From: an uncultured Lachnospiraceae bacterium
GTDB lineage: Bacteria > Bacillota > Clostridia > Lachnospirales > Lachnospiraceae
Assembly: GCA_910585605.1 (NCBI GenBank)
Contig: CAJUFL010000013.1
Span: 13,108-77,107, forward strand
DNA length: 64,000 bases
Direction: 5' to 3'
The translations under genes were made by a program, and so were the position numbers. The stretch's first letter is position 1. Every line of letters starts with the position of its first letter. Of the stretch, positions 54,546-63,443 are shown one piece after another. Under the pieces are notes generated by a model. It searched no databases, was not told the origin of the DNA, and saw only the letters and a list, made by a program, of their open reading frames with translations.

Positions 54546-55613
54546 ATGAAACAGAAACATAATGATTACATCGCCATTCCAGCATTTTTAAAGGTAGAAA
54601 ACGGTGCACTTGACAGAATTGGCACTTATTTAAAAGATAGTGAAATTCAAAAGGTTGTTATTTTTTTCGGAAACGGATTAATTGATATGTTCGGAAGTAC
54701 CGTTATGGAATCCCTGCTGCATGCAGACATTGAAGTTTTGGAATATCAGGAGTTAGACTCGGTGTGCTTAGAAGATATCACAGCCCTTGCTTTCAGTCTT
54801 CCGAGTAAAACACAGGCGGTGATCGGTCTCGGTGGCGGCAAAGTCATTGATGCCGCAAAATACAGCGGATTTTTACGCAAGCTTCCTTTTATCAGTGTCC
54901 CCACCTCCGCTTCCAGCGACGGATTCTCCAGTGCCAGTGCATCCATTCTGATCGATGGCAGGCGAAATTCCGTTCCTGCCAGAATGCCCTATGGCATCAT
55001 CGTGGATACTGCAGTAATCAAAAGTGCACCAAAACACTTTCTGTATTCCGGTATCGGGGACATGGTATCAAAAATCACCGCACTATACGACTGGCAGTAT
55101 GAAGAGGATAACGGTTATGCGGAAGTAAATGATTTCGCCATGATGATTGCAAAAAAAGCAGTCAACAGCTTCGTCAGGACTCCTTTTTCCGATATCCGGG
55201 ATGATTTATTTTTAAAAGAATTACTGGATTCTCTGGCCATGAGTGGCGTTGCAAACGAAATTGCAGGAAACAGTGCACCTACCAGTGGCAGTGAACATTT
55301 AATTTCCCATGCCCTGGATAAAATACTGGAAGTTCCCCAGCTTCATGGCATTCAGGTAGGCATTGCAACATATCTGATGAGCGTCGTGCAAAACCACCGC
55401 TTTAAACGGGTGCATACCATTTTTACGGATACCGGATTTTTCGATTATGTGGAAACTCTGGCATTGGATGTAAAAGATTATAAAAATGCCATTGACCTTG
55501 CCCCTTCCATTAAACCATTCCGACATACTTATATCCACGAGGAAACATACAGGCAACAGGCAAAAGAACTGCTTTATCACGATAGCACTTTAAAACAACT
55601 CTTCCATGTCTGA
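54546..55613 (+). CDS. Glycerol-1-phosphate dehydrogenase-like protein
   Basis: 355 residues, iron-containing alcohol dehydrogenase superfamily, close to the AraM/EgsA branch. The nucleotide-binding loop is QAVIGLGGGKVIDAAKYSGF, followed by FISVPTSASSDGFSSASASILIDGRR. Metal ligands are probably Asp in GIGDMVSK, His in GSEHLISHALDK (two His) and LHGIQVGIATYLM. AraM reduces dihydroxyacetone phosphate to sn-glycerol-1-phosphate. In bacteria the product is used for unusual lipids or polymers. The partner heptaprenylglyceryl synthase (PcrB) is not visible here. Confidence 0.8.
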   Translation: MKQKHNDYIAIPAFLKVENGALDRIGTYLKDSEIQKVVIFFGNGLIDMFGSTVMESLLHADIEVLEYQELDSVCLEDITALAFSLPSKTQAVIGLGGGKVIDAAKYSGFLRKLPFISVPTSASSDGFSSASASILIDGRRNSVPARMPYGIIVDTAVIKSAPKHFLYSGIGDMVSKITALYDWQYEEDNGYAEVNDFAMMIAKKAVNSFVRTPFSDIRDDLFLKELLDSLAMSGVANEIAGNSAPTSGSEHLISHALDKILEVPQLHGIQVGIATYLMSVVQNHRFKRVHTIFTDTGFFDYVETLALDVKDYKNAIDLAPSIKPFRHTYIHEETYRQQAKELLYHDSTLKQLFHV

Positions 55614-55657
55614 AAAACCAGCCTTTCGTAAGCAGCAGAGATATCAAAACTGTTATC

Positions 55658-56308
55658 TTAAAATCCATATAGCAGCTTTGCCATGCCTAATTCATTATAG
55701 AAGAAGAACCGACATAAAAACATAACTGCTATATAGATAGCCGCTTCATATTTGCAATACTCTATTGGCATTATATCCTTTTTGGTTATAGAAACATATA
55801 ACCGGAATATGAAAAATCCCAGTATCGCTCCAGCAGTGTTTGCAATCAAATCATCAATATCTGTACTCCTGATATTTAAGAGCTGACTGATCTCTACCAG
55901 CAGGGATAATGATATTCCTGCAATCAAAACAGATTTCATTTTATTTAACTTTGGCCAGATTAATGGCAGTAAAAATCCAAGCGGCATAAACAGTACTATA
56001 TTGAGCCCATAATATAGTACATAGTTATAATATTCCACATATTCATTTTTAATATCGGAAAACGGAATCAAATTTAACCTGTCTGGATGAAACTCCATCC
56101 CATACTGTTTAATGTGAAATATCGTGCCCGCACCCGTAACATAAAAAACACCAAACAGATACACTGCAAAAACAGCCAGCAATAATATATGTCCACCTGT
56201 TTTTTCCATATTTCTTCTCTTATACATCAGACCATATATCACTATCATTATCGCTGCCGGTATCATAATTACCCAAAATTCATATCCTGTCATTATCAAA
56301 TCTTCCAT
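55658..56308 (-). CDS. VanZ-like membrane protein
   Basis: 216 residues, about five to six membrane helices. The VanZ family core is NLIPFSDIKNEYVEYYNYVLYYGLNIVLFMPLGFLLPLI and VEISQLLNIRSTDIDDLIANTAGAILGFFIF. VanZ gives low-level teicoplanin resistance in enterococci by an unclear mechanism; most homologues are of unknown function. GGAGG precedes ATG 56308. It converges with the dehydrogenase gene. Confidence 0.88.
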   Translation of the reverse strand: MEDLIMTGYEFWVIMIPAAIMIVIYGLMYKRRNMEKTGGHILLLAVFAVYLFGVFYVTGAGTIFHIKQYGMEFHPDRLNLIPFSDIKNEYVEYYNYVLYYGLNIVLFMPLGFLLPLIWPKLNKMKSVLIAGISLSLLVEISQLLNIRSTDIDDLIANTAGAILGFFIFRLYVSITKKDIMPIEYCKYEAAIYIAVMFLCRFFFYNELGMAKLLYGF

Positions 56309-56412
56309 AAGTAAACCTCCACTTCTCACTGTCATAACAGACATTATAACATAACCCATCTCACTGTTTTTTTATTATTTATGAAAAAATCCTTACAAAA
56401 AATCTTTAAAAA

Positions 56413-56428
56413 CTTAAGGAATCTTAAG
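56413..56428 (+). promoter_or_regulatory. Direct repeats upstream of the dlt-like operon
   Basis: CTTAAG-N4-CTTAAG gives a 10-bp period, with a weaker CTTTAA half-site nine bases before. This is the spacing preferred by OmpR-type regulators. A likely TATAAT (56493-56498) and ill-defined -35 lie downstream. Which regulator binds is unknown; the Bce-type regulator in this window is a candidate by analogy with other Firmicutes. Confidence 0.4.
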
Positions 56429-56552
56429 AATTTTTCTATTGATATTGAAAAGAAACTATGATAACTTGAGTTTTGTGAAATTTATGTGTAATTATAATTT
56501 TGAAAAAGGAACAGAGACAGAAGTCTGCTTTGTTCCATAGATGGAGGCAGAT

Positions 56553-58088
56553 ATGAATAACGTTTTAGAATATCTTGAGGCAAGTGCGGCGGCCTTTCCT
56601 GATAAAATCGCTGCAAGAGATGACAAAATCTCATGTACCTACAAGGAACTGCTCTCCGATGCAAGGCGAATCGGCACAATGCTTACGACGAAAACAGATA
56701 TCAGGAAACCGATAGCTGTTTTTATGGATAAGAGTGTTGCCACATTAAAATATTTTATGGGCATCCTTTATGCGGGATGCTTTTACGTACTGGTAGACCC
56801 TTCTTTCCCTACAGCGAGAATCCGGCAGATTCTTGATGTATTGGAATCCGATATCGTGATAACAGAGCATTCCAATGAAGAAAAACTTAAAAGTACCGGA
56901 TACGACAAAGAAATAATCTATTTCGAGAAACCATTAAAGGATACATCCATACAGGAATCCAACGAACAGCTTATGGCTGTGCGGCAAAGACTGACAGATA
57001 CGGACCCTGTTTATTGTAATTTCACTTCCGGTTCTACCGGTGTTCCAAAAGGCGTCTTAATATGCCACCGCTCTGTCATTGATTTTATCGAACAGTTTAC
57101 AAAAACATTCCATATTACCGGTGAGGACATCATCGGCAATCAGGCTCCCTTTGATTTTGATGTATCCGTAAAGGATATCTATAGTACCCTGAAAACAGGA
57201 GCGACTTTAGTGATTATCCCAAGATCTTATTTTATGTTTCCCAATGCGGTCGTAGATATGTTAGATGATCATAAAGTGACTACTTTGATCTGGGCGGTAT
57301 CGGCTCTTTGCCTGTTAAACCGCTTACACGGACTAAAACATAAAGCCCCCTCCCATATCAATAAGATTTTATTCAGTGGAGAAATGATGCCAATCAAACA
57401 GTTAAATGTATGGCGTTCCTATTATCCTAATGCCATGTTTGTCAATCTGTACGGACCGACCGAAATCACCTGCAACTGCACATATTATATACTGGATAAA
57501 GCATTTTCAGAGGACGACAGGCTTCCGATGGGACAGGCATTTGCAAATGAACGGGTTTTTTTACTGGATGATACTGATAACGAGATTTTGACAGGACAAA
57601 CAGAAACCTCCGGTGAGGTATGCGTAGCCGGCACTTGCCTTGCCCTTGGTTATTATAATAACCCTGACGCATCCAAAAAAGCGTTTACCCCTAATCCATT
57701 ACAATCCAAATGGTCTGAAACCATATACAGGACTGGCGACCTTGCATATTACGGTGCTGACGGGCTGCTTTACTTTGCCGGAAGAAAGGATTTTCAGATT
57801 AAGCATATGGGACACCGCATTGAACTGGAAGAAATTGAGAGTGTACTCGGGAGCGTCAGTACGGTTGAACATGCCTGCTGCTTCTTTGATGAGAAAAAAA
57901 GCAAAATAGTAGCTTTCTATGCAGGGACGGCTGATAAAAAGGAAGTACTGGATGAGATGAGAAAAAAGGTTCCTGAATACATGCTGCCCAACGTTCTCCG
58001 CCCCCTGGAATCGCTGCCTCTTACCAAAAACGGCAAAACAGACAGAAAACTTCTGAAAGAAATATATGAAAACCAAAAGAAAGGTTGA
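56553..58088 (+). CDS. DltA-like amino acid adenylation enzyme
   Basis: 511 residues. Activates an amino acid with ATP and loads it on the carrier protein of the same operon. AMP-binding core motifs: NFTSGSTGVPKGVLICHRS, NLYGPTEITCNC, YRTGDLAYY, and KHMGHRIELEEIE with the catalytic Lys in LTKNGKTDRKLLK. It resembles DltA, but the DltA FCGE motif (the Cys that favours D-Ala) is FSGE here (ILFSGEMMP), and a Lys occupies the position after FDVSV where DltA has Met. The D-alanine assignment is therefore doubtful. Start ATG 56553 follows GGAGG. It overlaps the downstream decarboxylase region only at the frame edge. Confidence 0.85.
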   Translation: MNNVLEYLEASAAAFPDKIAARDDKISCTYKELLSDARRIGTMLTTKTDIRKPIAVFMDKSVATLKYFMGILYAGCFYVLVDPSFPTARIRQILDVLESDIVITEHSNEEKLKSTGYDKEIIYFEKPLKDTSIQESNEQLMAVRQRLTDTDPVYCNFTSGSTGVPKGVLICHRSVIDFIEQFTKTFHITGEDIIGNQAPFDFDVSVKDIYSTLKTGATLVIIPRSYFMFPNAVVDMLDDHKVTTLIWAVSALCLLNRLHGLKHKAPSHINKILFSGEMMPIKQLNVWRSYYPNAMFVNLYGPTEITCNCTYYILDKAFSEDDRLPMGQAFANERVFLLDDTDNEILTGQTETSGEVCVAGTCLALGYYNNPDASKKAFTPNPLQSKWSETIYRTGDLAYYGADGLLYFAGRKDFQIKHMGHRIELEEIESVLGSVSTVEHACCFFDEKKSKIVAFYAGTADKKEVLDEMRKKVPEYMLPNVLRPLESLPLTKNGKTDRKLLKEIYENQKKG

Positions 58089-58101
58089 AAGAGTGGATTA
58101 T

Positions 58102-59316
58102 ATGCAGCAGGATATGTTTCGATCAATAGCTTCCGATTATGAAACACCCACATATGTGTTTGATATGCGGGCACTGGCACAACGGGTTGATTTTATCAGA
58201 AAACTGCTTCCTAAAGAAACCAAGCTTTGCTTTGCCATGAAAGCAAATCCATTTATGGCAGGTGTTCTCGCAGATATGGTGGACAGGCTGGAGGTCTGCT
58301 CCCCGGGCGAATATGAAATCTGCATCCGGGAACAGATCGATCCTGAAAAGATTGTAGTATCGGGTGTAAATAAAACCCTGGCATCCATGGAACGAATCTT
58401 ATCTTATAGCCACGGTGCAGGCATCTATACGATTGAATCAGAGCTCCACTACCAGATATTAAAGCAGTGTGCTGGTAGAATAAACAAAAGGCTTCAAGTA
58501 CTGTTACGGCTTTCCAGCGGCAACCAGTTTGGCATGGATGAGCCCACATTAGAACGGGTACTTGCATCCATACAGACTGACAATATCGCAGATATAATCG
58601 GAATCCATTACTATGCAGGTACACAAAAGAAGATGTCAAAGCTGGAAAATGAACTACAGCAGTTAGAGATTTTTGGTGCAAAACTAAAGGAGAAGTATCA
58701 CATCTCCGATATGGAGCTGGAATACGGTCCCGGACTGATGGTATCCTATTTTGAAGATGCCAGTCCATCGGAACTTACCGCATCCGATGCAAAAAAACAA
58801 CTTGAAACCCTTAATAATCTTTTATCCGACATGCATGCTTACGGAAATATTTCTATAGAACTGGGAAGATTCCTAACTTCGGACTGCGGATATTATATGA
58901 CACAAATTATGGATATCAAACATACCGGTAAAGCCGGATTTATCATTGTAGATGGCGGAATTCATCAAATTAACTATTTCGGACAGATGATGGGTATGAA
59001 AAAACCATATATACAGCTTGTAAAAGCAAACAGCCATGAAACAGATATACCGGAAAATGCCGGAAAATGGACAATATGCGGTTCCCTTTGTACAGTGAAT
59101 GATGTACTTGTCCGCCAGATAGAACTGGATTCCTTTGAGACAGGAGACTTTCTGGTGTTTGAGCGATGCGGTGCTTATGCCGTAACAGAAGGCATGGCAT
59201 TATTCTTAAGCCGGGAACTGCCACAGGTGCTTTTAATTGACTTGGATGGAAATATCCGTATTTTAAGAAAGAAAACGGAAATCAATATATTAAACAGTAA
59301 AATGGAGGAAAACTAA
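58102..59316 (+). CDS. PLP-dependent decarboxylase, fold type III
   Basis: 404 residues, group IV decarboxylase superfamily (DapDC, BtrK, ornithine/arginine types). PLP lysine in CFAMKANPF (Lys47), HYYAGTQ, ELGRFLTSDCGYY, and the second-subunit loop GSLCTVNDVLVRQ, ending GAYAVTEGMA. It is not found in standard dlt operons. BtrK of butirosin biosynthesis decarboxylates an amino acid bound to a carrier protein, a useful parallel given the DltC-like gene 2 bases downstream. GAGTGG precedes the chosen ATG; the frame is open 12 codons earlier. Alternatives: it may supply a free amine or act as a racemase. Confidence 0.85.
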   Translation: MQQDMFRSIASDYETPTYVFDMRALAQRVDFIRKLLPKETKLCFAMKANPFMAGVLADMVDRLEVCSPGEYEICIREQIDPEKIVVSGVNKTLASMERILSYSHGAGIYTIESELHYQILKQCAGRINKRLQVLLRLSSGNQFGMDEPTLERVLASIQTDNIADIIGIHYYAGTQKKMSKLENELQQLEIFGAKLKEKYHISDMELEYGPGLMVSYFEDASPSELTASDAKKQLETLNNLLSDMHAYGNISIELGRFLTSDCGYYMTQIMDIKHTGKAGFIIVDGGIHQINYFGQMMGMKKPYIQLVKANSHETDIPENAGKWTICGSLCTVNDVLVRQIELDSFETGDFLVFERCGAYAVTEGMALFLSRELPQVLLIDLDGNIRILRKKTEINILNSKMEEN

Positions 59317-59317
59317 T

Positions 59318-59548
59318 ATGGAAAAACTAATTGAGATTTTGGAAGAGATTTTACCAGGAGAGGATGTGAAAAACTGTACTACACTTGTGGATGACCACAT
59401 CCTGACTTCCTTTGATATCTTATCTCTTGTATCCGAGATTGAGGATGCATTTGATGTGGAGGTATCTCCGGCAGAGCTGACACCCGAAAATTTCAATTCT
59501 GCCGCATCACTCTGGGAAATGATTGGCAGATTAAAGGAGGAGAATTAG
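59318..59548 (+). CDS. DltC-like acyl carrier protein
   Basis: 76 residues, normal length for DltC. The phosphopantetheine serine is in DDHILTSFDILSLVSEIED (Ser31), where canonical DltC has LDSF; here Thr replaces the Asp before the Ser. The C-terminal helix region is ASLWEMIGRLKEEN. It carries the activated aminoacyl group as a thioester to the membrane protein DltB. Starts 2 bases after the decarboxylase stop, with GGAGG upstream. Confidence 0.85.
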   Translation: MEKLIEILEEILPGEDVKNCTTLVDDHILTSFDILSLVSEIEDAFDVEVSPAELTPENFNSAASLWEMIGRLKEEN

Positions 59549-59549
59549 A

Positions 59550-61040
59550 TTGGAGTATCATTTACTGACCTACAGTCTGTTGTTCCTGCCTATCGTTGCT
59601 ATTTTATATCAGTTTACACCTGCCCGGCTCCGCTGGATTGTTCTGCTTGCTGCTGACTATCTCTTTTTCTGGATGGTCAGCAAATGGCTGATCATTTTCC
59701 TGTTCATCGCAACACTTACCACATATGGAACAGGCAGGATTTTAACTTATGTAACGGAACACTCCACCGTAAAAGGAAAACAACTGACCAAAAAGAAACG
59801 ATGTGTTCTTGCACTGGGAATTGCAATCACTCTGGGTATGTTAATTGTATTCAAATATTTAAAAATATTTGGACTTTCCCTAATTGCACCCATTGGTATA
59901 TCCTATTACACCCTTCAGACAATATCTTATATGACTGATGTATATCGCGGAACCATAAAAGCAGACACCAACTTCGCAAAAGTTGCTCTCTACCTAAGCT
60001 TCTTTCCACAAATCATAGAAGGTCCCATCAGCAGATATTCGCAAACAGCAGATGCCCTCTTTGCAGGCAGAAGCATTGAATACTGCAATCTGACATATGG
60101 GTATCAGCGCATTCTATGGGGACTCTTTAAAAAAATGATGGTTGCAGACCGACTTGCACCTGTTATTTTTAAAATATTTGGAGACTATGAAAAATACGAC
60201 GGTGCAGCTGTAGCTGTAGCCGTTATCTGCTATACGATTCAGCTCTATACGGAATTTTCGGGCGGCATGGACATCATTTTAGGAAGCGGCGAAATATTTG
60301 GCATAACTCTTCCTGAAAATTTCCGCCAGCCGTTTTTTGCCAGCAGTGCTTCTGACTTCTGGCGCAGATGGCATATTACACTTGGAACATGGTTAAAAGA
60401 TTATATCTTTTATCCGCTATCACTGGCAAAGCCTGTAAAGAATTTTGCAAAGAAAGTCAAGGCTTCCTGTGGCATCCGTGTCAGCAGGTTTGTGGCACCC
60501 ACCATTGCCCTGTTCTTTGTATGGCTTTCAAACGGTATCTGGCATGGTGCAGGATGGACATATTTATTTTACGGTATGTACTATTTTGTACTGATATTTA
60601 TAGAAAACATAACGGAAGAACCTATCGGAAAACTCATTACAAAATGGAATATCCATACAGAGAAACTGGGATGGCGGTTACTTACCGCTTTCAGACTCTT
60701 TATCATCATCAATGTGGGCGAGCTGTTTTTCCGTGCCCCAAGCGTCACCCAGGGCTTCGGCATGCTTGGAAGAATACTGACAAACTTCCACATTTCCATA
60801 CTGAATGCAATGGATTTTGGACTGGATAACTATGATATCCTGCTTTCCATGGCTGGAATCTTCATTGTTCTCATGGTAGATATTATCCACGAAAAAGGGA
60901 TTTCTATCCGTGATAAAATTGCTTCCTGCAGGCTGCCGGTACGCTGGGGATTCTGGTATGCAGTGATTTTCTTTATCATCATATTGGGGGCTTATGGTGC
61001 CGGTTATACCGTTGTAGATATGATTTATGCAGCTTATTAG
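59550..61040 (+). CDS. DltB-like MBOAT acyltransferase
   Basis: 496 residues, eleven or more membrane helices. MBOAT family signature with catalytic His332 in LSNGIWHGAGWTYLFYG, the second conserved His275 in FWRRWHITLGTWLKDYIFYPL, plus LSFFPQIIEGPISRYSQ. In the dlt system, DltB takes the aminoacyl group from the carrier across the membrane. It starts 2 bases after the carrier stop, at the TTG/ATG region (TTGGAGTATCAT); GGAGG precedes it. Confidence 0.88.
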   Translation: MEYHLLTYSLLFLPIVAILYQFTPARLRWIVLLAADYLFFWMVSKWLIIFLFIATLTTYGTGRILTYVTEHSTVKGKQLTKKKRCVLALGIAITLGMLIVFKYLKIFGLSLIAPIGISYYTLQTISYMTDVYRGTIKADTNFAKVALYLSFFPQIIEGPISRYSQTADALFAGRSIEYCNLTYGYQRILWGLFKKMMVADRLAPVIFKIFGDYEKYDGAAVAVAVICYTIQLYTEFSGGMDIILGSGEIFGITLPENFRQPFFASSASDFWRRWHITLGTWLKDYIFYPLSLAKPVKNFAKKVKASCGIRVSRFVAPTIALFFVWLSNGIWHGAGWTYLFYGMYYFVLIFIENITEEPIGKLITKWNIHTEKLGWRLLTAFRLFIIINVGELFFRAPSVTQGFGMLGRILTNFHISILNAMDFGLDNYDILLSMAGIFIVLMVDIIHEKGISIRDKIASCRLPVRWGFWYAVIFFIIILGAYGAGYTVVDMIYAAY

Positions 61041-61072
61041 GAGCGTTAAAGGGATATTGGAGGAACAGGAAA

Positions 61073-61990
61073 TTGAAGTTAAATAAAAATATATTAAAAT
61101 GTGTCGGATTTTTGCTTGGCCTTATTATACTGCTTATCGCCACATCATACTCTTTCCGCCGCAAGGACGGGCTCTACGTGTATGATTCCCTTTCTGTCAA
61201 TGTAAAATCTGCAGATATCAAAGCGGAACCTGCTGACAGCTTAGACGTCCTTTTTTTCGGTGACAGTGAAAGTTATGCAGCTTTTTATCCCAATTATCTG
61301 TATTCAAAATTCGGATATACTTCCTTTGTCTGTGGTACGGCTGCTCAAAAAATCTGCGATACTTATGCAATCTTAAAAAATGCTTTTGAAACCCAGTCTC
61401 CAAAAATCATTGTCCTGGAAACAAACTGTCTTTTCCGGAAACTGAAACCAAAAGAGAAAAAACCAGATCTTGCTATGGACTATCTGACAGATACCTTTCC
61501 TGCATTTGCAAATCACACAATGTGGAAAGGATGGGCAAGAAAGCTTCTGCCCAAAAGCAGGGACGTAAAGCGGCGAAAAGAAAAAGGATTTATCGTAAGA
61601 GAAAATGTAATTCCTTATAAAGGCGGCAATTATATGCGTAAGACAAAGAAAAAGTGCAAGGTTCCAAAGGAAATAACCGCTTATCTAGAAAAAATCATTG
61701 ACCTGTGTGAGGAAAACAATGCTACTCTTCTTTTGGTAAGCACACCATCCCCAAAGAATTGGAATTATAAGAAACACAATGGTACAAAGCTTTGTGCAGA
61801 TACCTATAATATTACCTATATCGATCTCAATCTGGATAAGGGCATTAACATCGACTGGTCATCTGATACCAAAGACGGCGGCGACCATTTGAATCTTGCC
61901 GGAGCAAAAAAAGTAACGAAATTCATGGGCAAATATTTCCGTGAAAACTTTGACCTGACAGACAAACGGAATAATACGGAAAAGAAATAA
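61073..61990 (+). CDS. DltD-like SGNH-fold protein, TTG start
   Basis: 305 residues, one N-terminal membrane helix (about 10-26), catalytic domain outside. SGNH features: Ser in DVLFFGDSESYAAF (Ser65), and Asp-x-x-His in DGGDHLNLAGAKK (Asp271/His272 region). It is shorter than usual DltD (about 400), so it may be a variant or a related O-acyltransferase partner of the MBOAT. Begins at TTG after GGAGGAACAGG. Last gene of the operon, followed by a terminator. Confidence 0.8.
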   Translation: MKLNKNILKCVGFLLGLIILLIATSYSFRRKDGLYVYDSLSVNVKSADIKAEPADSLDVLFFGDSESYAAFYPNYLYSKFGYTSFVCGTAAQKICDTYAILKNAFETQSPKIIVLETNCLFRKLKPKEKKPDLAMDYLTDTFPAFANHTMWKGWARKLLPKSRDVKRRKEKGFIVRENVIPYKGGNYMRKTKKKCKVPKEITAYLEKIIDLCEENNATLLLVSTPSPKNWNYKKHNGTKLCADTYNITYIDLNLDKGINIDWSSDTKDGGDHLNLAGAKKVTKFMGKYFRENFDLTDKRNNTEKK

Positions 61991-61995
61991 AAATC

Positions 61996-62038
61996 AAAGG
62001 ACAGTCACACTAAGACAAATTTTGTAGACTGTCCTTTC
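61996..62038 (+). terminator. Terminator of the dlt-like operon
   Basis: AAAGGACAGTC / GACTGTCCTTT stem, 6 bases past the last stop. The arm and loop share GTCACACTAAG with the TetR terminator at 34385. Confidence 0.85.
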
Positions 62039-62156
62039 TATCCCCTTAAATTCCGCCATATATCATTTTTTTCATAAAACGAGCAACGGTTTCACTTTAT
62101 CCTCAAAAAAATCTGCAACATCATCTTTAGACGGATTGCCAGCATAATATAACAGC

Positions 62157-63182
62157 TCACTCCTCTTCGCTTAACATCCATATCTGCTTAAGAGGTATCT
62201 CTGCCCTGATAGCAGGACTTAAGCTTTCATAATTCTCAAACAGTTCCCTGATCACATCATTGGAATCCCACAGGCGGATTCTGAAAAACTGCTTCGCTTC
62301 TTCCCTTGCAACACTGTCCTTGAATCCACTCCATGATACCAGCAGACCATACTCCGCGTTTACGTTATTCATCACACCACCAAGCTGATCTAATGTAGGG
62401 CGGTCTATCGGTGCGTCCTGTGATTTTACCTGAACACAAATCTTAGGCGAACCAAAACCCATCTCTCCTCCGGCTGCCAGCAAATCTTTTCCACCGTCTG
62501 CCCCCGGCTTACTGTGATATACCGTAAAACCTTTTGCCGTCAATATTTCCTCAATCAAATCCTCCATCTTATATCCCTGAAACTTCCGAATAATGTACTT
62601 TGCGATAGAATCATAGATTGCCTCCTCCAAATCCGTCTGGGAATCGGAATCCGTATCATCTGCATCCCCAAATGATACAACATTTCTTGCCGGAACCTTC
62701 CAGTTATTTTCCGACATTGCATGAATCCGCCTTTCGGCATCATTTCTGGTAATCTTACAAACCGTCATAAATGCCCCGAACGAATATAAAATATCCTGGT
62801 CAAAATTATTTCTCGGAATATCCTTTGCAAACCAGTCTACTGTTCTGTAATGATAGTAGGGACTGCCATTCTCCTCTGCATACTGATATTCTCCTGTTAT
62901 TTTCCCAATATGTATCGTATTTGTGCGCTTGCTTGGCAGAACAACCCAGTCCCCAACTTCCACCCGATGAGCGATAGGATAAATCTGGGAAGCCCAGTTC
63001 TTTAAGGTATTTATCTTTTCCGAAGGATATACCTCCTGTAATTTTTGCAAAAGCTTCTCCCTGTTTTTATATTGGTTCAAATCAATATTCAGATGGTTCC
63101 ATGTAAGATAAATCTTGCCATCTGCCAAAAACTTTTCTTCAAACTGTCCTCTTTTTCCTGCTCTGAATAACCAGATTCCCAT
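62157..63182 (-). CDS. Mrr-like restriction endonuclease
   Basis: 341 residues. N-terminal part of unknown type (MGIWLFRAGKRGQFEEKFL, with YLTWNHLN), followed by a C-terminal Mrr_cat domain of the PD-(D/E)xK fold: FTVYHSKPGADGGKDLLAAGG...ICVQVKSQDAPIDRPTLDQLGGVM. Mrr enzymes cut DNA with methylated bases (type IV restriction). It stands alone without a methyltransferase, as expected for type IV. AGGAGG precedes ATG 63182. The N-terminal domain may read the modified base. Confidence 0.85.
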   Translation of the reverse strand: MGIWLFRAGKRGQFEEKFLADGKIYLTWNHLNIDLNQYKNREKLLQKLQEVYPSEKINTLKNWASQIYPIAHRVEVGDWVVLPSKRTNTIHIGKITGEYQYAEENGSPYYHYRTVDWFAKDIPRNNFDQDILYSFGAFMTVCKITRNDAERRIHAMSENNWKVPARNVVSFGDADDTDSDSQTDLEEAIYDSIAKYIIRKFQGYKMEDLIEEILTAKGFTVYHSKPGADGGKDLLAAGGEMGFGSPKICVQVKSQDAPIDRPTLDQLGGVMNNVNAEYGLLVSWSGFKDSVAREEAKQFFRIRLWDSNDVIRELFENYESLSPAIRAEIPLKQIWMLSEEE

Positions 63183-63332
63183 TGGTATCTCCTCCTTTTT
63201 ATCAATTGTTCTGCTTAGGTAATTGGGAACGCTCAATTTTCCCTGCTAATAACTGTATCTGACATATAATCAAAACATTTATATCCCTGAATCTCCTCTT
63301 AACTACTTTGTTTTTAGACGTTTACAAACGCC

Positions 63333-63362
63333 ACAAGCCGCATAAATACGGCATGTTTTTGT
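63333..63362 (+). terminator. Possible orphan terminator
   Basis: GCCGCAT / ACGGC stem followed by GTTTTTGTT on the plus strand. No complete plus-strand gene precedes it; it may be a relic of a lost gene. A small palindrome GACGTTT-AC-AAACG lies just before. Confidence 0.35.
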
Positions 63363-63390
63363 TGCAAATTAAAATATCTCCTCACGGTTT

Positions 63391-63443
63391 ATGGTATAAT
63401 AGAATTACTATAAACTAACTACCAATCCCCGAAAGGAGACATT
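63391..63443 (+). promoter_or_regulatory. Orphan promoter and ribosome site
   Basis: Extended -10 TGGTATAAT (63392-63400) followed by AAAGGAG and an ATG at about 63447, but the frame stops after five codons (MIPHI). It looks like the 5' end of a gene whose body has been replaced by the fragment on the other strand. Confidence 0.45.

Noticed and set aside
57406..57909. Plus-strand frames overlapping the adenylation gene
   Set aside because: Out of frame with a strongly supported gene, no ribosome sites, no family resemblance.
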